Shown here: one piece after another, positions 9,668 through 21,417 of the stretch
Layout: each line of letters begins with the position of its first letter
Position numbering within the stretch: position 1 is the first letter of the stretch
DNA from: Triops longicaudatus
Taxonomy: Eukaryota > Arthropoda > Branchiopoda > Notostraca > Triopsidae
DNA: 64,000 bases
NCBI GenBank assembly: GCA_022885665.1
Contig: JAGQDJ010000171.1
Span: 49,930-113,929 of the forward strand
Direction of reading: 5' to 3'
Program-made: the position numbers and the translations under genes
Notes under the pieces: generated by a model
What the model saw: the letters and a program-made list of their open reading frames with translations, nothing else
Told to the model about the DNA's origin: nothing
Database searches by the model: none

Positions 9668-11343
9668 ATGGAGAGCTACGCACAATTTAGACAAGCTGTG
9701 ACGGTTATCTCGTCATTATTTCCATTAGCAACCTTAATTGTGTACGCAGTCTTACCGGAATTGCACAATGTGCAAGGATTGGCCATTGTCTGCCATATGG
9801 CGTGTACCTTCATCTCTATCGTCCTTAGTGAAATACTCGGACAAACCTTTCATCTCATTGAGCCGACAAGTTTTCTCTGCATAGTTACAGGTAACTAACG
9901 AATTCTTTGAAGAATTCGTTAATATTCTACCCGTGATAAAATTCACTAAGAACTTTTAAGAGTGTTAGAATTGCAATAAGAATGCTAAAACGGTGTCTTC
10001 ATTTAGTTTTTAGCACTCACTACATCTGGCTGTGCTTGAGCTCATGGTTAGGAGTCCTATGTTTTGATATCTTTTGGACATTCAGGTAGGATTTCATTAG
10101 ATATGAAGTATTTTACGAGTACAATTTTGAAAATGTGTCAATAAATGTGTGAAATAATAATGCACTGACTAAGTATGATTGTGTCATGGCGAATACTGCC
10201 ATTTTGCCAGACGGCCATAAAGTACTTTAAAACAGTTTCCAGGAAACCGTACAGCGAACTTCGCACTTCGCTTAAATATTTGAAAAGTGTAGGTTTGCAT
10301 TACAAATAGGTTCGGGACCCAAGAAGAGCAAAGAGCGTGGATAGCTTTAATTGATGAGCAAGAATCGACATGCACGAATAATACGTCTATATCGCTAACT
10401 ACCGGGGAAGAAGATTCTTCAAACTCAGTTTCAGTGAGGTAGGAGCATTGTTCTTTTAAAACATATAAATAGTTCTTGTGGTTGACAGTTCGAGTAAACA
10501 AACTAAAATTAAGAATAACTCTTGAATTGCTAAATCGAAAAATAACACTGATTAAATCTATTTTATATCAATTACTGTATCTGCATTTTAACGTTAATGT
10601 TTAATCTCATAACGAGAACAGATCGATAAAACGTACGTACACTGGCGAACGTAGAAGATTCTACAAGTACTCAATCTTCGGTTGGGGAATGCCCTTAGTC
10701 CTTACAGTTTTTGCCCAAATACTTGAGCACATTGAAACACTTCCTGAATGGTTCATAAGACCAGGATTTAAGGAGAGATGCTGGTTTACAAGTAAAACGA
10801 AATAAGTTATGATGCGCAATACAAACTACAATTATTTTTCTTGCGTCAGACTTGGGAGCTGTTTTCTATGTAACTGTACCCTATATGGTACTTTACTGGG
10901 TTAGCTTGACCCTAGCGCTAATAGCAGCGTGCTATCTACGGGGAAAGGAAAGCACCATTCGTAAGAACGCTACACCCAGGTCAGTTTCGTACTAAAGTGA
11001 CTTTATGTTCACGTGTAATATTTCCCCAATTTTTTTTTTTAATTTAAAGCTTTGTTTTAGAGTACGGGCAGTCATATTATCAACATTAACGTCGATAATT
11101 CCATGGGTAGCAGAGATACCTTTCTGGTTAAGTGGTGACATCAGTACCGCAATGTATAGAGTTGCGGCAGAACTTCTGGTTGCGGTACTCGTATTTGTCC
11201 TTTATGTGTTCCAGAGACACATATTGAGTTTGTTGTACAAGCGGTGTTTACCGTTCATTCGACTGTGGCGCAGAACTGTACCTACGATATTTGCCTGCCA
11301 CTGTTGTGATAAATACGGAATAATAGAATCTGACGAAGCTTAG
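9668..11343 (+). CDS. Methuselah-like seven-transmembrane receptor, ectodomain not seen
   Basis: Five exons, 9668-9890, 10007-10085, 10622-10791, 10850-10979 and 11061-11343, give 294 residues. All seven helices are present: TVISSLFPLATLIVYAVL, IVCHMACTFISIVLSEILG, a third ending LGVLCFDIFWTFR, IFGWGMPLVLTVFAQIL, AVFYVTVPYMVLYWVSLTL, VILSTLTSIIPWVAEIPFWL and VAAELLVAVLVFVLYVF. The CFDIFWTFR end of TM3, ERRRFYKYSIFGWG into TM4 and the loop ending RPGFKERCWF are hallmarks of the insect Methuselah family. The cytoplasmic tail has CHCCD, a possible palmitoylation cluster. The ATG lies only about 10 residues before TM1, so the usual cysteine-rich ectodomain is absent from this model. The frame stays open upstream to an AG at 9630, so an undetected 5' exon is possible. 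Related ectodomain modules lie downstream as separate genes. Confidence 0.82.
9896..9921. repeat. Perfect inverted repeat beside a 5' splice site
   Basis: TAACGAATTCTT and its exact reverse complement are separated by 2 nt, five bases inside the first intron of the receptor gene. In RNA it could form a hairpin next to the donor. Confidence 0.7.
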
Positions 11344-11934
11344 TTGTAGAGCAAGCTTTAGTCAACGTTACACTGGATGAAGCCAATGTTTATTCTGAGA
11401 AATGCCTAGACGAATTACCTTTACAGCACTGCAAATAACGCTTTTCCTTTTTTGAAAAAGAAAAGCGGAGTCCGAGTTGCATTTTTCCTCAGTAAGTTAC
11501 AAAAACATCGGATATGCCTCTTCACTGGTTCTGCACAATGCCATACCACGCCATTTAGTTTGCTGTAGCGGAGTCTAAAGAAGCGTAAAAATGAAAAGTG
11601 TAAATAGCAGCTCAGTCATTACAAGGGCGCATAGTTTTTTCGTAGTTACCTAAGCACCTTACATACGGAATTTCGTAAACACTTCACAGCTTACCACTTC
11701 CGCTTCCAGACTTTTGATTCCTCTTAGTATTTGAGAGAATCAGAATCAACAACATTGTATTTCCTGCCATTACCAATACATTGTAGATTTTCAAACGAAA
11801 CAGACCCTACAGAGACTTCTCTCACAACGACACGAATTTCTTCCTTGAAAGTTGTGTTGATTTGTATACTAGTTCTTCAGCTTCACTTGGTTTGCTCTTA
11901 AAAAAAGAGCCAAAAACACCAGCCAAATTAGAAA
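11344..11934. other. Intergenic after the receptor
   Basis: No feature recognised. It may include decayed N-terminal coding sequence of the pseudogene that follows. Confidence 0.3.
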
Positions 11935-12785
11935 GTGCTGTCCTTTGATAAAAAGTACTATTTTGTTGACTTCAGTGGTCTCAATAACTCAAAGTGCCGA
12001 GAAATCTTAGCTTCTTGTGGTCACCGGAAATCTTCGACTTCGATCTTCGACAGACTCAACATTCCCAGAAACCAATGGAAATTCTACATTGGTAGTCGAG
12101 ATTGTTACAATAATAGAACAGCATTCTACATTAGTGAAGACCTTTTCACCCCCTAGCAACGATGTGTTTTTGGCTAGTAACGGTTTCCTTTACTTAAAAA
12201 AGTACCAAGTCGCACACGGTCCTCACCATTTTGTGTAGAAGAAATAGCTGAGAACAATCAAGGTAAATTCGTTGTAAAATACTGCAGCGCCATTTTGAGG
12301 AAGAATGAGGTTCACATTCATAAATGCTGTCCCGAAGGATCCGACTCAGATAAGGATACGTTGGAATGTAACATTTCTTACGCAAAATCACTAGAACCGA
12401 ATTTCCTACGTCTGCCAGAGAGCTAGGCAGTCCCAAGATAAACTTTTCGAGCGGGTTTCCAGTATGCAAGAAGGGATTTCACACATTAAATAAAAAGGTA
12501 CAGTCACATATAGTACGTCTTTTACGTTAAACGATGAGCTGCTTCTTGAAAATGGAGTTCATATTCCATCTCAGAAATACTGCGTAGACCACATTTTTGA
12601 AAATACGACAAAACCGAACGAGGTGTAATTCTATATAATTGTTCTTGAATACAGTATAACACGTCTCATTTTTTTTCCAGGTTAACGCCGTCATTTGTTT
12701 TCCAGAGGATGAAACACCAAGTAAAGCCAAATCCCCATAAGTCACATTAATGGTTACATTCGTGCCACTATTTTATTTCAACTGA
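11935..12785 (+). pseudogene. Decayed stand-alone Methuselah ectodomain gene
   Basis: Translation in shifting frames follows the intact gene at 15431 along its length. DCYNNRTAFYISEDLF matches its KCSFENTELYYTRDLY. After a frameshift near 12153, NGFLYLKKYQVA matches GNLYLKHHQVF. After a second shift near 12227, FCVEE, VKYC and IHKCCPEG match FCIDE, VRYC and INKCCPIG. A TAG at 12424-12426 and further stops interrupt the GFPYC-equivalent region. YCVDHIFENTTKPNE, an intron with a good pyrimidine tract ending about 12681, then VNAVICFPEDE match YCIDYSF...SR/TNALLCSPDY. A last stop precedes the remnant of a hydrophobic tail (VTLMVTFVPLFYF). Several independent lesions make sequencing error an unlikely sole cause. 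Confidence 0.75.
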
Positions 12786-13638
12786 TCACATATTATGCGT
12801 TAGCAAAGCAACATCTATAATTGCCTTTCATGACTCTTATATTTCTTATACAAAAATGCGAGTAGAAGCAGCGTTTGTAGAGAATTAAAGGAAAACACAA
12901 ATAGACCATAACCAAATAGACTTCATAATGCATTTGACGTACGTTCCGCAATGTATTATAATGTGTACTGTACGCAGGCCATGATGGGCAGTAATATAAT
13001 GTAAGCAAATTCCCGAAGTAGGACAGAAAAAGCTAAGAATAGAATTGAATCTAATACAAAAAGATATTTCGATTTTCTGGCTTTTGGAAACATTCAACTT
13101 AATTATATTCAATCTGCTTACATCACGCTGGTAAGTACAAGGACGGGACTTAAATCAGCATACTATCATACGTACAGTAACTCATCTATTGTGCGCGGTT
13201 GTTCCGAAGAAATGGCGCACACATAAACTAGGAACATAAAAATATATCTCCTTGAACTCTTCTCTTTTATTACCCTGTTTATATCTAACCCTTGTTTATG
13301 ATAAGGGTTAGCCAACTCTCCATTGGTGTCATCATATCAGTGACCCCCAAACCCTGTATAAAATCCACATCAACCTAACATTAACAAACTAGTCCAGGCT
13401 GGTTCTTCCTCTGAGGATGATGGTCTACCGGGTCTCTGTTCAGTTTCACTTAGCAACGCTTCTTGCCCTCCGTATAATTAGACCAATAAACTCATATCTA
13501 TCTTTCACCTCGGCTGTATCAAAAGCTACCGTTGCGAAACTAGATCGAATATTTATACATGGTACACAGGAATGTGTTCCGTGCTATAAAGAGTTTATTA
13601 ATATTCATGTAGTTTTTTTTCTATTTATAAACTCTAAA
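12786..13638. other. Intergenic spacer
   Basis: No gene seen. It contains a 9-bp perfect stem (CTAACCCTT at 13285-13293 with AAGGGTTAG at 13303-13311). The open frame running into the MITE at 13639 is not a gene. Confidence 0.4.
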
Positions 13639-13798
13639 GGCTATCCCCGAAATATGTTTTTTGTCAGCTTTCCGGAATGCTATGCCCGCAAGGAGGCAAA
13701 GGTATCCTTCAAAGAGAAAAAGTCAGCCTACGATTGACTAGTTTAAAAATAAAATAAAAAAAAAAATAAGAAAAAAAAAACGCATGTCAGGGAGAGCC
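13639..13798 (-). mobile_element. MITE family 1, copy 1
   Basis: About 160 bp with imperfect terminal inverted repeats: GGCTATCCCCGAAATATG at the left, and at the right the reverse complement of GGCTCTCCCTGACATGCG. It has an A-rich centre. It matches the copy at 43996-44163 in opposite orientation, sharing TTCCGGAATnCnATGC and AAGGAGG. The left flank is TCTAAA and the right flank TTTAGA, so the outer target site is not a clean TTAA here. A second element has inserted exactly at its right edge. No transposase is encoded. Confidence 0.65.
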
Positions 13799-13805
13799 TT
13801 TAGAC

Positions 13806-14013
13806 CAGTGGTGCCCAACCTTTTTTCACCCGAGGGCCGCGCGCGACATGATATAAAATCTCCCCGGCCTGAATGTTCCGGTTTCGCCAGAATCATGCTG
13901 ACGTTAAAAATGAAATTATGCAGTGATATACATAAGCGGTATAAATGAGCGGGCCGCATGAGGCACCTTCGCGGGCCGGATATGGCCCGCGGGCCGTATG
14001 TTGGGCACCAATG
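13806..14013. mobile_element. Non-autonomous hAT-type element with 8-bp target duplication
   Basis: 208 bp bounded by CAGTGGTGCCCAAC at the left and GTTGGGCACCAATG at the right, which are inverted repeats with one mismatch. It is flanked on both sides by the 8-bp duplication CTTTAGAC (13798-13805 and 14014-14021). The GGTGCCCAAC terminus, 8-bp duplication and GC-rich interior with GGGCCGC/GCGGGCCG blocks are hallmarks of hAT MITEs. No coding capacity. The perfect duplication implies fairly recent insertion. Confidence 0.85.
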
Positions 14014-14021
14014 CTTTAGAC

Positions 14022-15430
14022 CCAGGCAACAGCCCTCGCTAACCTCACTCAAATGGCCAGCAACGAATACATGTATTCCGGTTGCGCAGCCTTGCGTATT
14101 ATTATGAAACGTTCGAGCGAAGATGAAGTAGAACAACTGTCGTTCAACTTCTGATGGTGTCCGCATACTGTCCACATACATACTGTGTACTCTGTGATAT
14201 TATACTTGAGAGTTTAAAAAAGGGTCATCTGCAGTTAATTACATAATATAAAATCTACGTATAAAAAGTTTTGTTATCGTTAAAACAGCTTGAATTGACT
14301 CAACTGAGCCTTCAGGTCAAATATTGTTATTATTATATTTTTTTTTTTGCCAAGTTATTATTATATTTTTTAAAGTTTTTCTAAGAAATTTTTGAAATAG
14401 TTAATAAAATATCGACGATCTACATTAGATGCTACGACGCGAAAATTTAAAGTCGAAAACTCATGAGCAAATGTTGAGTACTAATTACAAAATTGTCAGA
14501 TCCATTTAGCATGTAATTTCCTTATCATTCGGCTACCAAAAACTGGACTTTTATTTTGCTATTATTACTGTAAAAAACACTTAGTTTGGGTCATGAAGGC
14601 TTTCTGATAAGCGATTTGGATAATTCGCGAAAACTACTGAGAAGCTATTGCCTAAATCAACGAATCTGGATTTGAATTTGCTTAAATTATGCATTTTGTA
14701 AAGGAAAATTTTCTTAAGTTTCTACACCGCAGTGCTTCTCAATTGCTTTCCCTCTTTATCCCAACAAACCAGTCAGAAAGCCCTCATTGCCAATATAACT
14801 AGAATTTCGACGAAAAGGTAGAACACGGTGTATGGGAAAATAATTTCAGACGAAAATTAGAGCACGTGCTATTAAATTGCCGGACGAGACAAAATAATGC
14901 ACTCTTTAGAGTGTAAGTTCTTTCAGGTTGACGATCTTCTTTTAACCCAATTTTTCAGAAAATGTAATTGACTTTTCTTGGGATAGGCGAAGTATTCTAG
15001 TGAAATTAATATCAGTCCAAACACTGAAAACTACACGATTATTTAGATTTACTGATATTTCCCACGTCCTTTTTTAGTTTCTTTGAAAGATAAAAGATGT
15101 TGCATTTGTGATGTATCATTTTCTTCAGCTTTTGTTGCATAATAGAACCCACATCCTTAGCCACTTTCTTCGAACGCCAAACCAGATTCTGCCTTCATGG
15201 CTTCATTAAACACTCAGACAGGATATTACGAAAGAAACTGCAAAGCCCTTCCTGCGATAACACGGGGAGTTCCATGAACATATTGTAGTGCCTATCGCAT
15301 GGCACAATGCAACTTAGATTAATAGTAGTCAGTGCAATCTCAACCCGCCTGGTATCGTTTACAACACTAACTCCACAACTTAACCCGAAATTTTGTATTT
15401 CGGGCTTCCCTCATTCCAAAATCATTTAAA
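14022..15430. other. Intergenic, AT-rich
   Basis: 1.4 kb, strongly AT-rich at 14200-14450. No gene, RNA or repeat recognised. The promoter of the ectodomain gene must lie at its right end, but no TATA box was seen. Confidence 0.4.
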
Positions 15431-16385
15431 ATGAACGCACTTCGTTATTTGATTTCACTGGCCTTTCAAGTACAGTTTATTAGCTGTGCTGTACATCTAC
15501 CAATTCGAATTCGCAAATGCTGTCCAGAGGGCCAGATTCTCAACTTTAACCAAACTAGTACCACGAATCCAACCTGCGAGCCCATCAGTGCTTCAACCTC
15601 ATTCTGGCCACTCAAAGTGTTCAACCGCTTCACTAACCAAACTGTCCGTACTACCAACGCCAACTGGACCCTAAGTTATGAAAACCCGAAGTGCTCCTTT
15701 GAAAACACCGAACTTTACTACACCCGCGACTTGTATGCCAACGACAGCCAAGCGATACTTTACGATACTGGCAACTTATATCTAAAGCATCATCAAGTTT
15801 TCCGTAAACGCGAACACTTCTGTATTGACGAAACCAGCAAAAGCGGTCACATCTTCCACATCGTTCGCTACTGCGTCCACGATCTTCCGCAGAGCGTTGT
15901 CATCAACAAGTGTTGCCCTATAGGCTGGGCCATGAACACGAGTACGGCCGAGTGCAGCATTCGCTATTCCACACCCTTACGGATCGATTTCATAAAAGAA
16001 GAATTACGGGACCCCCAAATCCAGTACTCTGTTGGTTTTCCATACTGTCAAAGAAAACTGCACCGTCTCAACCCAGACTACAATACCAGCGATTTTTTCT
16101 CGTTCAACCCTCGAGGCAGAATTAACCCACCGCTCTTGCCGAATCTTAGCCCACCCAAAATAGAAGGATACTGTATTGATTACAGTTTTGACGGAATTTC
16201 CCTTCCGTCAAGAGTAATAAATATTTTTATATAAATTACTGTTCAAAGCCTATTTTTTTCTCATTGTTTTTTTTTAGACCAATGCTTTGCTATGCTCGCC
16301 GGACTACAAGGAAAACAGTGCTAGTACTCTATACTCATTACTTCATGCCACTTGGATCACGGTTGTCGTTCTTATGTTCACCTAG
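15431..16385 (+). CDS. Stand-alone Methuselah-type ectodomain with C-terminal anchor signal
   Basis: Two exons, 15431-16213 and 16278-16385, give 296 residues. An N-terminal hydrophobic signal (MNALRYLISLAFQVQFISC) is followed by cysteine motifs typical of the Methuselah extracellular domain: RKCCPEGQIL, FCIDE, VRYCVHD, INKCCPIGWAM, GFPYC, GYCIDY and LLCSPD. Many N-x-S/T sequons fit a secreted or surface protein. Where a receptor would enter TM1, this protein ends: KENSASTLYSLLHATWITVV then VLMFT and a stop. A small-residue triplet (Asn-Ser-Ala), a short spacer and a terminal hydrophobic run look like a GPI-anchor signal. No 7TM exons follow before the next gene. It may be a decoy, co-receptor or ligand-binding partner; none of these is shown. 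The pseudogene at 11935 is its paralogue with the same intron. Confidence 0.82.
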
Positions 16386-16831
16386 CTCTTCTGTCAAACT
16401 AATAAATAACCGCGAGCCCTGTCGTACTTTTTAAATAGACCGCAATTACTGCGGTATGGGTCACCCTTTTAACTCGTAAAACCAAATATATCTGTGCAAG
16501 AAACTGACAAGATGCAAAACTCAAATTTAGGTGCACCGGACTTACTCGCGTATCTGCACTGGAATTAATCAGTAATCCACTTATTTGTCTTAGCAAAATC
16601 AGTGTCTTCTGTTTAGTCATCGGCAAAACCCTATAGCTTTTCGGAATTAGCCATAGCTTTATCGTTCGACATCATGTATTTCAGCTAGCTTTTATCGTTT
16701 TATGAGGTAATTACTATATAACGAAATTGTTCCGCTCTTGGTGACTTAACAACCTTTGTTAAATTCGTCGAAAAGAATTAGTTTTGCACGTGTATTAATC
16801 ATAGCTTAAACACAAAAATGAATGTTTCACT
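16386..16831. other. Convergent intergenic region
   Basis: Short spacer between the converging ectodomain and Gcn5 genes; 3'UTR material. No other feature seen. Confidence 0.4.
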
Positions 16832-19800
16832 CTATTTTTCCCAAAACCCCGCCTCTTTCATTCGATTCTGGAAATACTTTTCCAGTGCATTGGCACAGCG
16901 GTAGTACTCTGTTTCGGGATCGTTATAATGCCTACAATTGGTGAACATTCGCGTCATATCTGCCACAAATAACTTCTTGTGAATGTAATATCGATTCTTC
17001 AATCGCTCGCCGATGGTTTTCAAATCTACGAATACAAAACATCTCCGTTTCAAATCGACAAAATTTTCTCCTTGCATTAAATTTTCAGTCACCAACAAAC
17101 AAAAAGGTTACCAACAAAAAAGTTACTTACCCATCGGAAACTTGATGTGATCGTAATAATCAGGAACTTCGTTTTTATCCACAGGTTTTAAGAAGGGCCA
17201 TGCTGCAGCATGGTTCTTAACCTAAGTATAATAAAGAAAGAATACAATGTAAAACTGTTACGAAAATATGGGTCTGGATCTTAAAAGATTCTTAAAATTA
17301 CACCAAAGGTCAGTCAAAGTGCCGAAAAATATTTTCAGAAAACCACACGTTAAAAATTCGTACCAAATTCATCACAGATCTCAAGGCTTGGTACAGCACA
17401 TCTGGATCAGCACTATCGTCGATTCTGGATCCTTTGCCTGATGTATCATTGGCTAAGCCTGTGTCCTTGATACCCGGGATGCTATTTATTGGTATTTGCC
17501 GTACTCCTTCTTTAAAACAAGTCAAACCAGGATAAGGCTTGCCAATACTCAGCTGCCGCTGCTCTATCAAGTGCTTCAAAATCTAAAGACAAATAGAAAT
17601 ATAGAATAACTTGGTTCTCTACTGCATTTTTAACTAAATTCTCCGCGTCAATTATCCATCAAAATCATTTTCAACCACCACTGACAATATAAGCTATGCA
17701 TAAAAGTAATTAAGTATTTTTTCAACAAATAGGCACCATCACTATACAACGAAACGAAATTCTAACAAATAATTATGGCTAGAAAAGTAATGTGCGACTT
17801 AATATAGCCATTTGTGAAATAAATCACCTCTTTCTGGCGGCGTACTACGGCGCTAAATTCTGTATATACAATCCTTCTGTTCAACTCGCAACCCATTAAC
17901 GTCGCTCCTTCGTATTCTTTTATATAACCAGTGTAGGCCGATTTAGGCAACGGAATTTCGACACTAAAACCTTGTTTCTTAAAATACCCTAGAAACAAAA
18001 GACAAATCTTCGTCATATGCCTAATTTGTGAGGAATAGTCTACGTAAAATTATTAAGCAAATATTGTCATTCTTACCGATGGCGTATTCATCTGCGTAAG
18101 TTAAGAAATTATAAACTCCATGTTTAATATGGTAATCCTTTAGATGATTCATCATATGTGACCCGTAACCTTTGACTTGCTCGCTGCTCGTCACCGCACA
18201 GAAGACTATTTCAGTAAAACCTTGTGACGGAAACATCCGGAAACAGATGCCGCCTATTGGTCTTCCATCTTTGATCAATGCCAATGTCCGATGCTTTCTT
18301 CAAGCCAAAACAGAAACATTACAAAACATTAATATATTTAAAAAACAAAAGAAAACTAACTAATTGTAAATGAGAAAAAAAAACTTATTTTCTCCTTCTT
18401 CGCTGCTTATTCTAAACTAACTTGAGCATAAGCTTTTTGTTAATTTTTTTTTAATTGTTTCACGATGGGGAAAAATATCTCACGGGTCAAATACAAGGCG
18501 TGTAATATATTCTTTGGGCATCCGGGGCAACTGGTGCGAAAATACGTTTTGCAAACCCACGAGCCATAACATGGTTTGTTTGGAGACTTCGAGCGTCAGC
18601 GAGTTTCCTAAAACGTGGAACGAGATAACACCTCGGCGCTCTTCCGCTTTGGCAGCTTCGTCTCTTGGCGCGTTTTCAGGGAACACAGACTAATAAAAGA
18701 CACCTCCAATTAAAACTTTACGGATCAATTACGGACATAATAAATCGACTCGGGGGTAGTTTAAGACAGCTTTAAAACAACACCCGTACAGTGTGTCCAA
18801 TTAATCTAGAAGAGGAAAGCAAAAAGTAAACAACGCACAAATCTACACCAGTTAATGTGCTTTCACTTCAAACGAACTTTGATTTTAGTAAAAAAAAAAG
18901 TTAAAGGACACAGCTCTATATAAACTGCAAAAAAGTTACTGTTAATTCAAAACCGGTTACGCACGCGACGAACAACTGTACAAGAGTTTTAGGGGAAATG
19001 ACGCGCACTTCATATAACATCAAAATTAATATAGTTAAAGCTGTAGGTTTTCACTTTTTAATACTTTAGAAAACTTTGCTTTGGAGAGAAAGGTATGAAA
19101 TAGATGTAAAAGTTGCTATTTTTGTACTTCCGGGCCGAGCATTTTCTTAGGGTCAGTGATGGTAGCCAAGATTTCTGCTACAGTTTCTTCCGGCACATCG
19201 CTATCTACGTTTGCTTTGGCTCTTTTTGCATCGCCTTCCTTGTCTGCATCTTCCAACTCGCGTTTTATGCCCATTCTAAAGGATACACATAAAGTTAATT
19301 AGAAGGAATTAAATGGCAAAAATTTTCGAGTAACAACGGTCCATTTAACAGGTTATGATGTTAGATATCATGTACGCAGACCAAACACTGCTTCAGAACT
19401 AACAGCACAATGCGGCGAGTACACAAAAGTGGTAGCGACGAGATTTTATACAGATATTAGCTAAAGCTTTGGCAGCGCTTACTTTGCGTCTCTACCAATA
19501 GATTTGTTAGAATTTGGTAGTCTTTTGCCTGCCACATCGGTTCTGGGCTCTTGTCGCATCTGAAAAGCGGCAGCAAACATTTTGTCGCTGAGTAAAACGG
19601 CTTGTAGGTGTGCCGGAGGAGTAGGACGATATTCCGGGTTCCATATTGGCGAAGCGTCATTGTTCAATTCCTCTTCAAGGTAAGTTAAAAAGGTAGGAAA
19701 CTGCGTAAGGACCATCACCCGCCTTTCGGGCGGAAATCGATCCTTTTCGGCCTGGAAACGTTCTAATAACTGCTTCCGGACGGTGGGAAGCACGCAGCGT

Positions 19801-21103
19801 AGTAAAGTACGCCCAAAAATTGTTGTTACATCATAATGCGGTAGGGAATCGCAGTAACTCGGCACGTGACAAAAACAGAGCCACCTGTTACCAAAAAAAA
19901 AAAATGCTTATCCAGTTCAGTTTGTTAAAAAACGTGGCGAAAACTGAAGAGACAGTTAAATGTTTAAATAATAAGAAGGTAAATCAAAATTACCGTGTAT
20001 AGTTGACTTTGTAAGCTGCGGCGTCAGCGTTCGGCTGTCTTTGTCGCCAAACTGAGGGGGTTTCCAATTTCCAATGGTTGAGGCAATGTAAAAACATTTT
20101 GGCCAAGTCGCACATTCGTTGCCAATCCTAAAATATGCGTAAAGACAGTATGAAACATTAGGCCTATGTATCGCATAGTCGTTTGTCGAGTAATTTTTAT
20201 CAAGAACTGTACAATATACTGGGATGGTACTTCCAACATTACAATTTCTTACGTACTAACTTTATTACCTAGCAGTAAAATTTTTTATCACAGTTATTTT
20301 TCACCATTGTTTCTATCAAACCAAGTAAAAAAAGTAACGCGTAACATAGATTACCTTAGGTTGACAGTCGCTATACCGGTAAAGTACAAAGTTGACTACA
20401 CCTTTGACTATGGACGGCTTTTCAAAGGGAGGCGAGCCTAGGGGTCCTTCTACGACAGGTTTGGCCATTTGGGCAATACATTTTCGTAGGAGCTAATAAT
20501 TTTCAACGAGTAAGAGGGATATGTTCCTGAGGTGGAGCCTAAATTACCTTAAACAAGCAAAAGTAGACTTGCTTGTTGTCAGGGTCTTCTTCTTTATTGA
20601 CTAAAAGGAACAAGTTCTCCACATCTACGACTATACTCAATAACCGGTCGATCTCTTGCTCCGAAACGGCATTTAAATGGGTAACATGATCTCCTACTCG
20701 GAAATATGGTTAGTAAGTACCGAAACACCGAAGTTTGGATGGAATTTCTAACCATATGTATGACCACAGCCACGGCAAGGATCTTCCGGGCTTGCTTGAG
20801 AGGGAACTGAAACAGGTTGCGGTGGATTTGCAGGTAAATGTGGAGTTTTCCATCCGTTGCATTTACAAGTTTCATCTCCCTTGAATTAATGTAAAATCAT
20901 AAATTTGTGACGAAAATACAATAGATGTATTTTACACAAGGACTTACTTTACACAAGGAATATAAGGCCAACTTTTCAATTTTGTGACTTCTAGGCCAAC
21001 TTTTCACTTGCTGTTTTCTTAGTTGGATCCGATTACCTTGTCGAGCAATGTTTGAATTCATCGATGAGTCGTTGGGTGGTCTTTCGGGTAAGTTACTGGC
21101 CAT
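16832..21103 (-). CDS. Gcn5: Histone acetyltransferase Gcn5/PCAF (KAT2)
   Basis: Thirteen minus-strand exons in transcript order: 21103-20948, 20879-20753, 20693-20548, 20492-20355, 20127-19994, 19884-19483, 19275-19128, 18689-18484, 18297-18077, 17988-17828, 17582-17364, 17221-17131, 17025-16832. They give 780 residues, close to the family norm. The PCAF N-terminal domain (KIEKLALYSLCK, ETCKCNGWK, DPCRGCGH, LNHWKLETP) spans about residues 40-350. It is followed by a short acidic linker, the GNAT acetyltransferase core (SFHVLGNSLT, FTEIVFCAVTSS, QVKGYGSHMMNHLK; catalytic Glu515) and a C-terminal bromodomain (PDYYDHIKFPMDLKT, acetyl-lysine Asn751 in CRHYND). It acetylates histone H3 in SAGA/ADA complexes in the nucleus. 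All key residues are present. The start ATG at 21103 gives MASNLPERPP and is the first in frame. Confidence 0.95.
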
Positions 21104-21417
21104 TTTTAGATTGTAACACTAATTAAGCTGAAGTTCTGTCTAGTCTACTGTTTGAGGCGAAATTATTTCAAAATACTATGTTTTTGCTGCATGTTTGGGC
21201 AGACAACGGATGCTTCACAAGCTTTGGCGCTCTAAAAACTTCGGCGGGAGATTCGAATTTTGAAACTGGTGAACATCGGTTACTCGTAACAATCATAAAC
21301 ACCATAACAGTTTAGTAACAAAACAAAGACAATAACAACATTTCCATAGATGAGTGGCTAACAAGTTATGTGTAAACTTTAGGACTCTCAGCTTATAAGT
21401 TTTGACGACGTTATATT

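Noticed and set aside
10184..10501. 105-codon minus-strand open frame in the second receptor intron
   Set aside because: No homology or splice support, and it lies within an intron of the plus-strand gene.
13417..14181. Open frames on both strands around 13.4-14.2 kb
   Set aside because: They run through the MITE and hAT element termini and A-rich tracts; no homology to a transposase or host protein.
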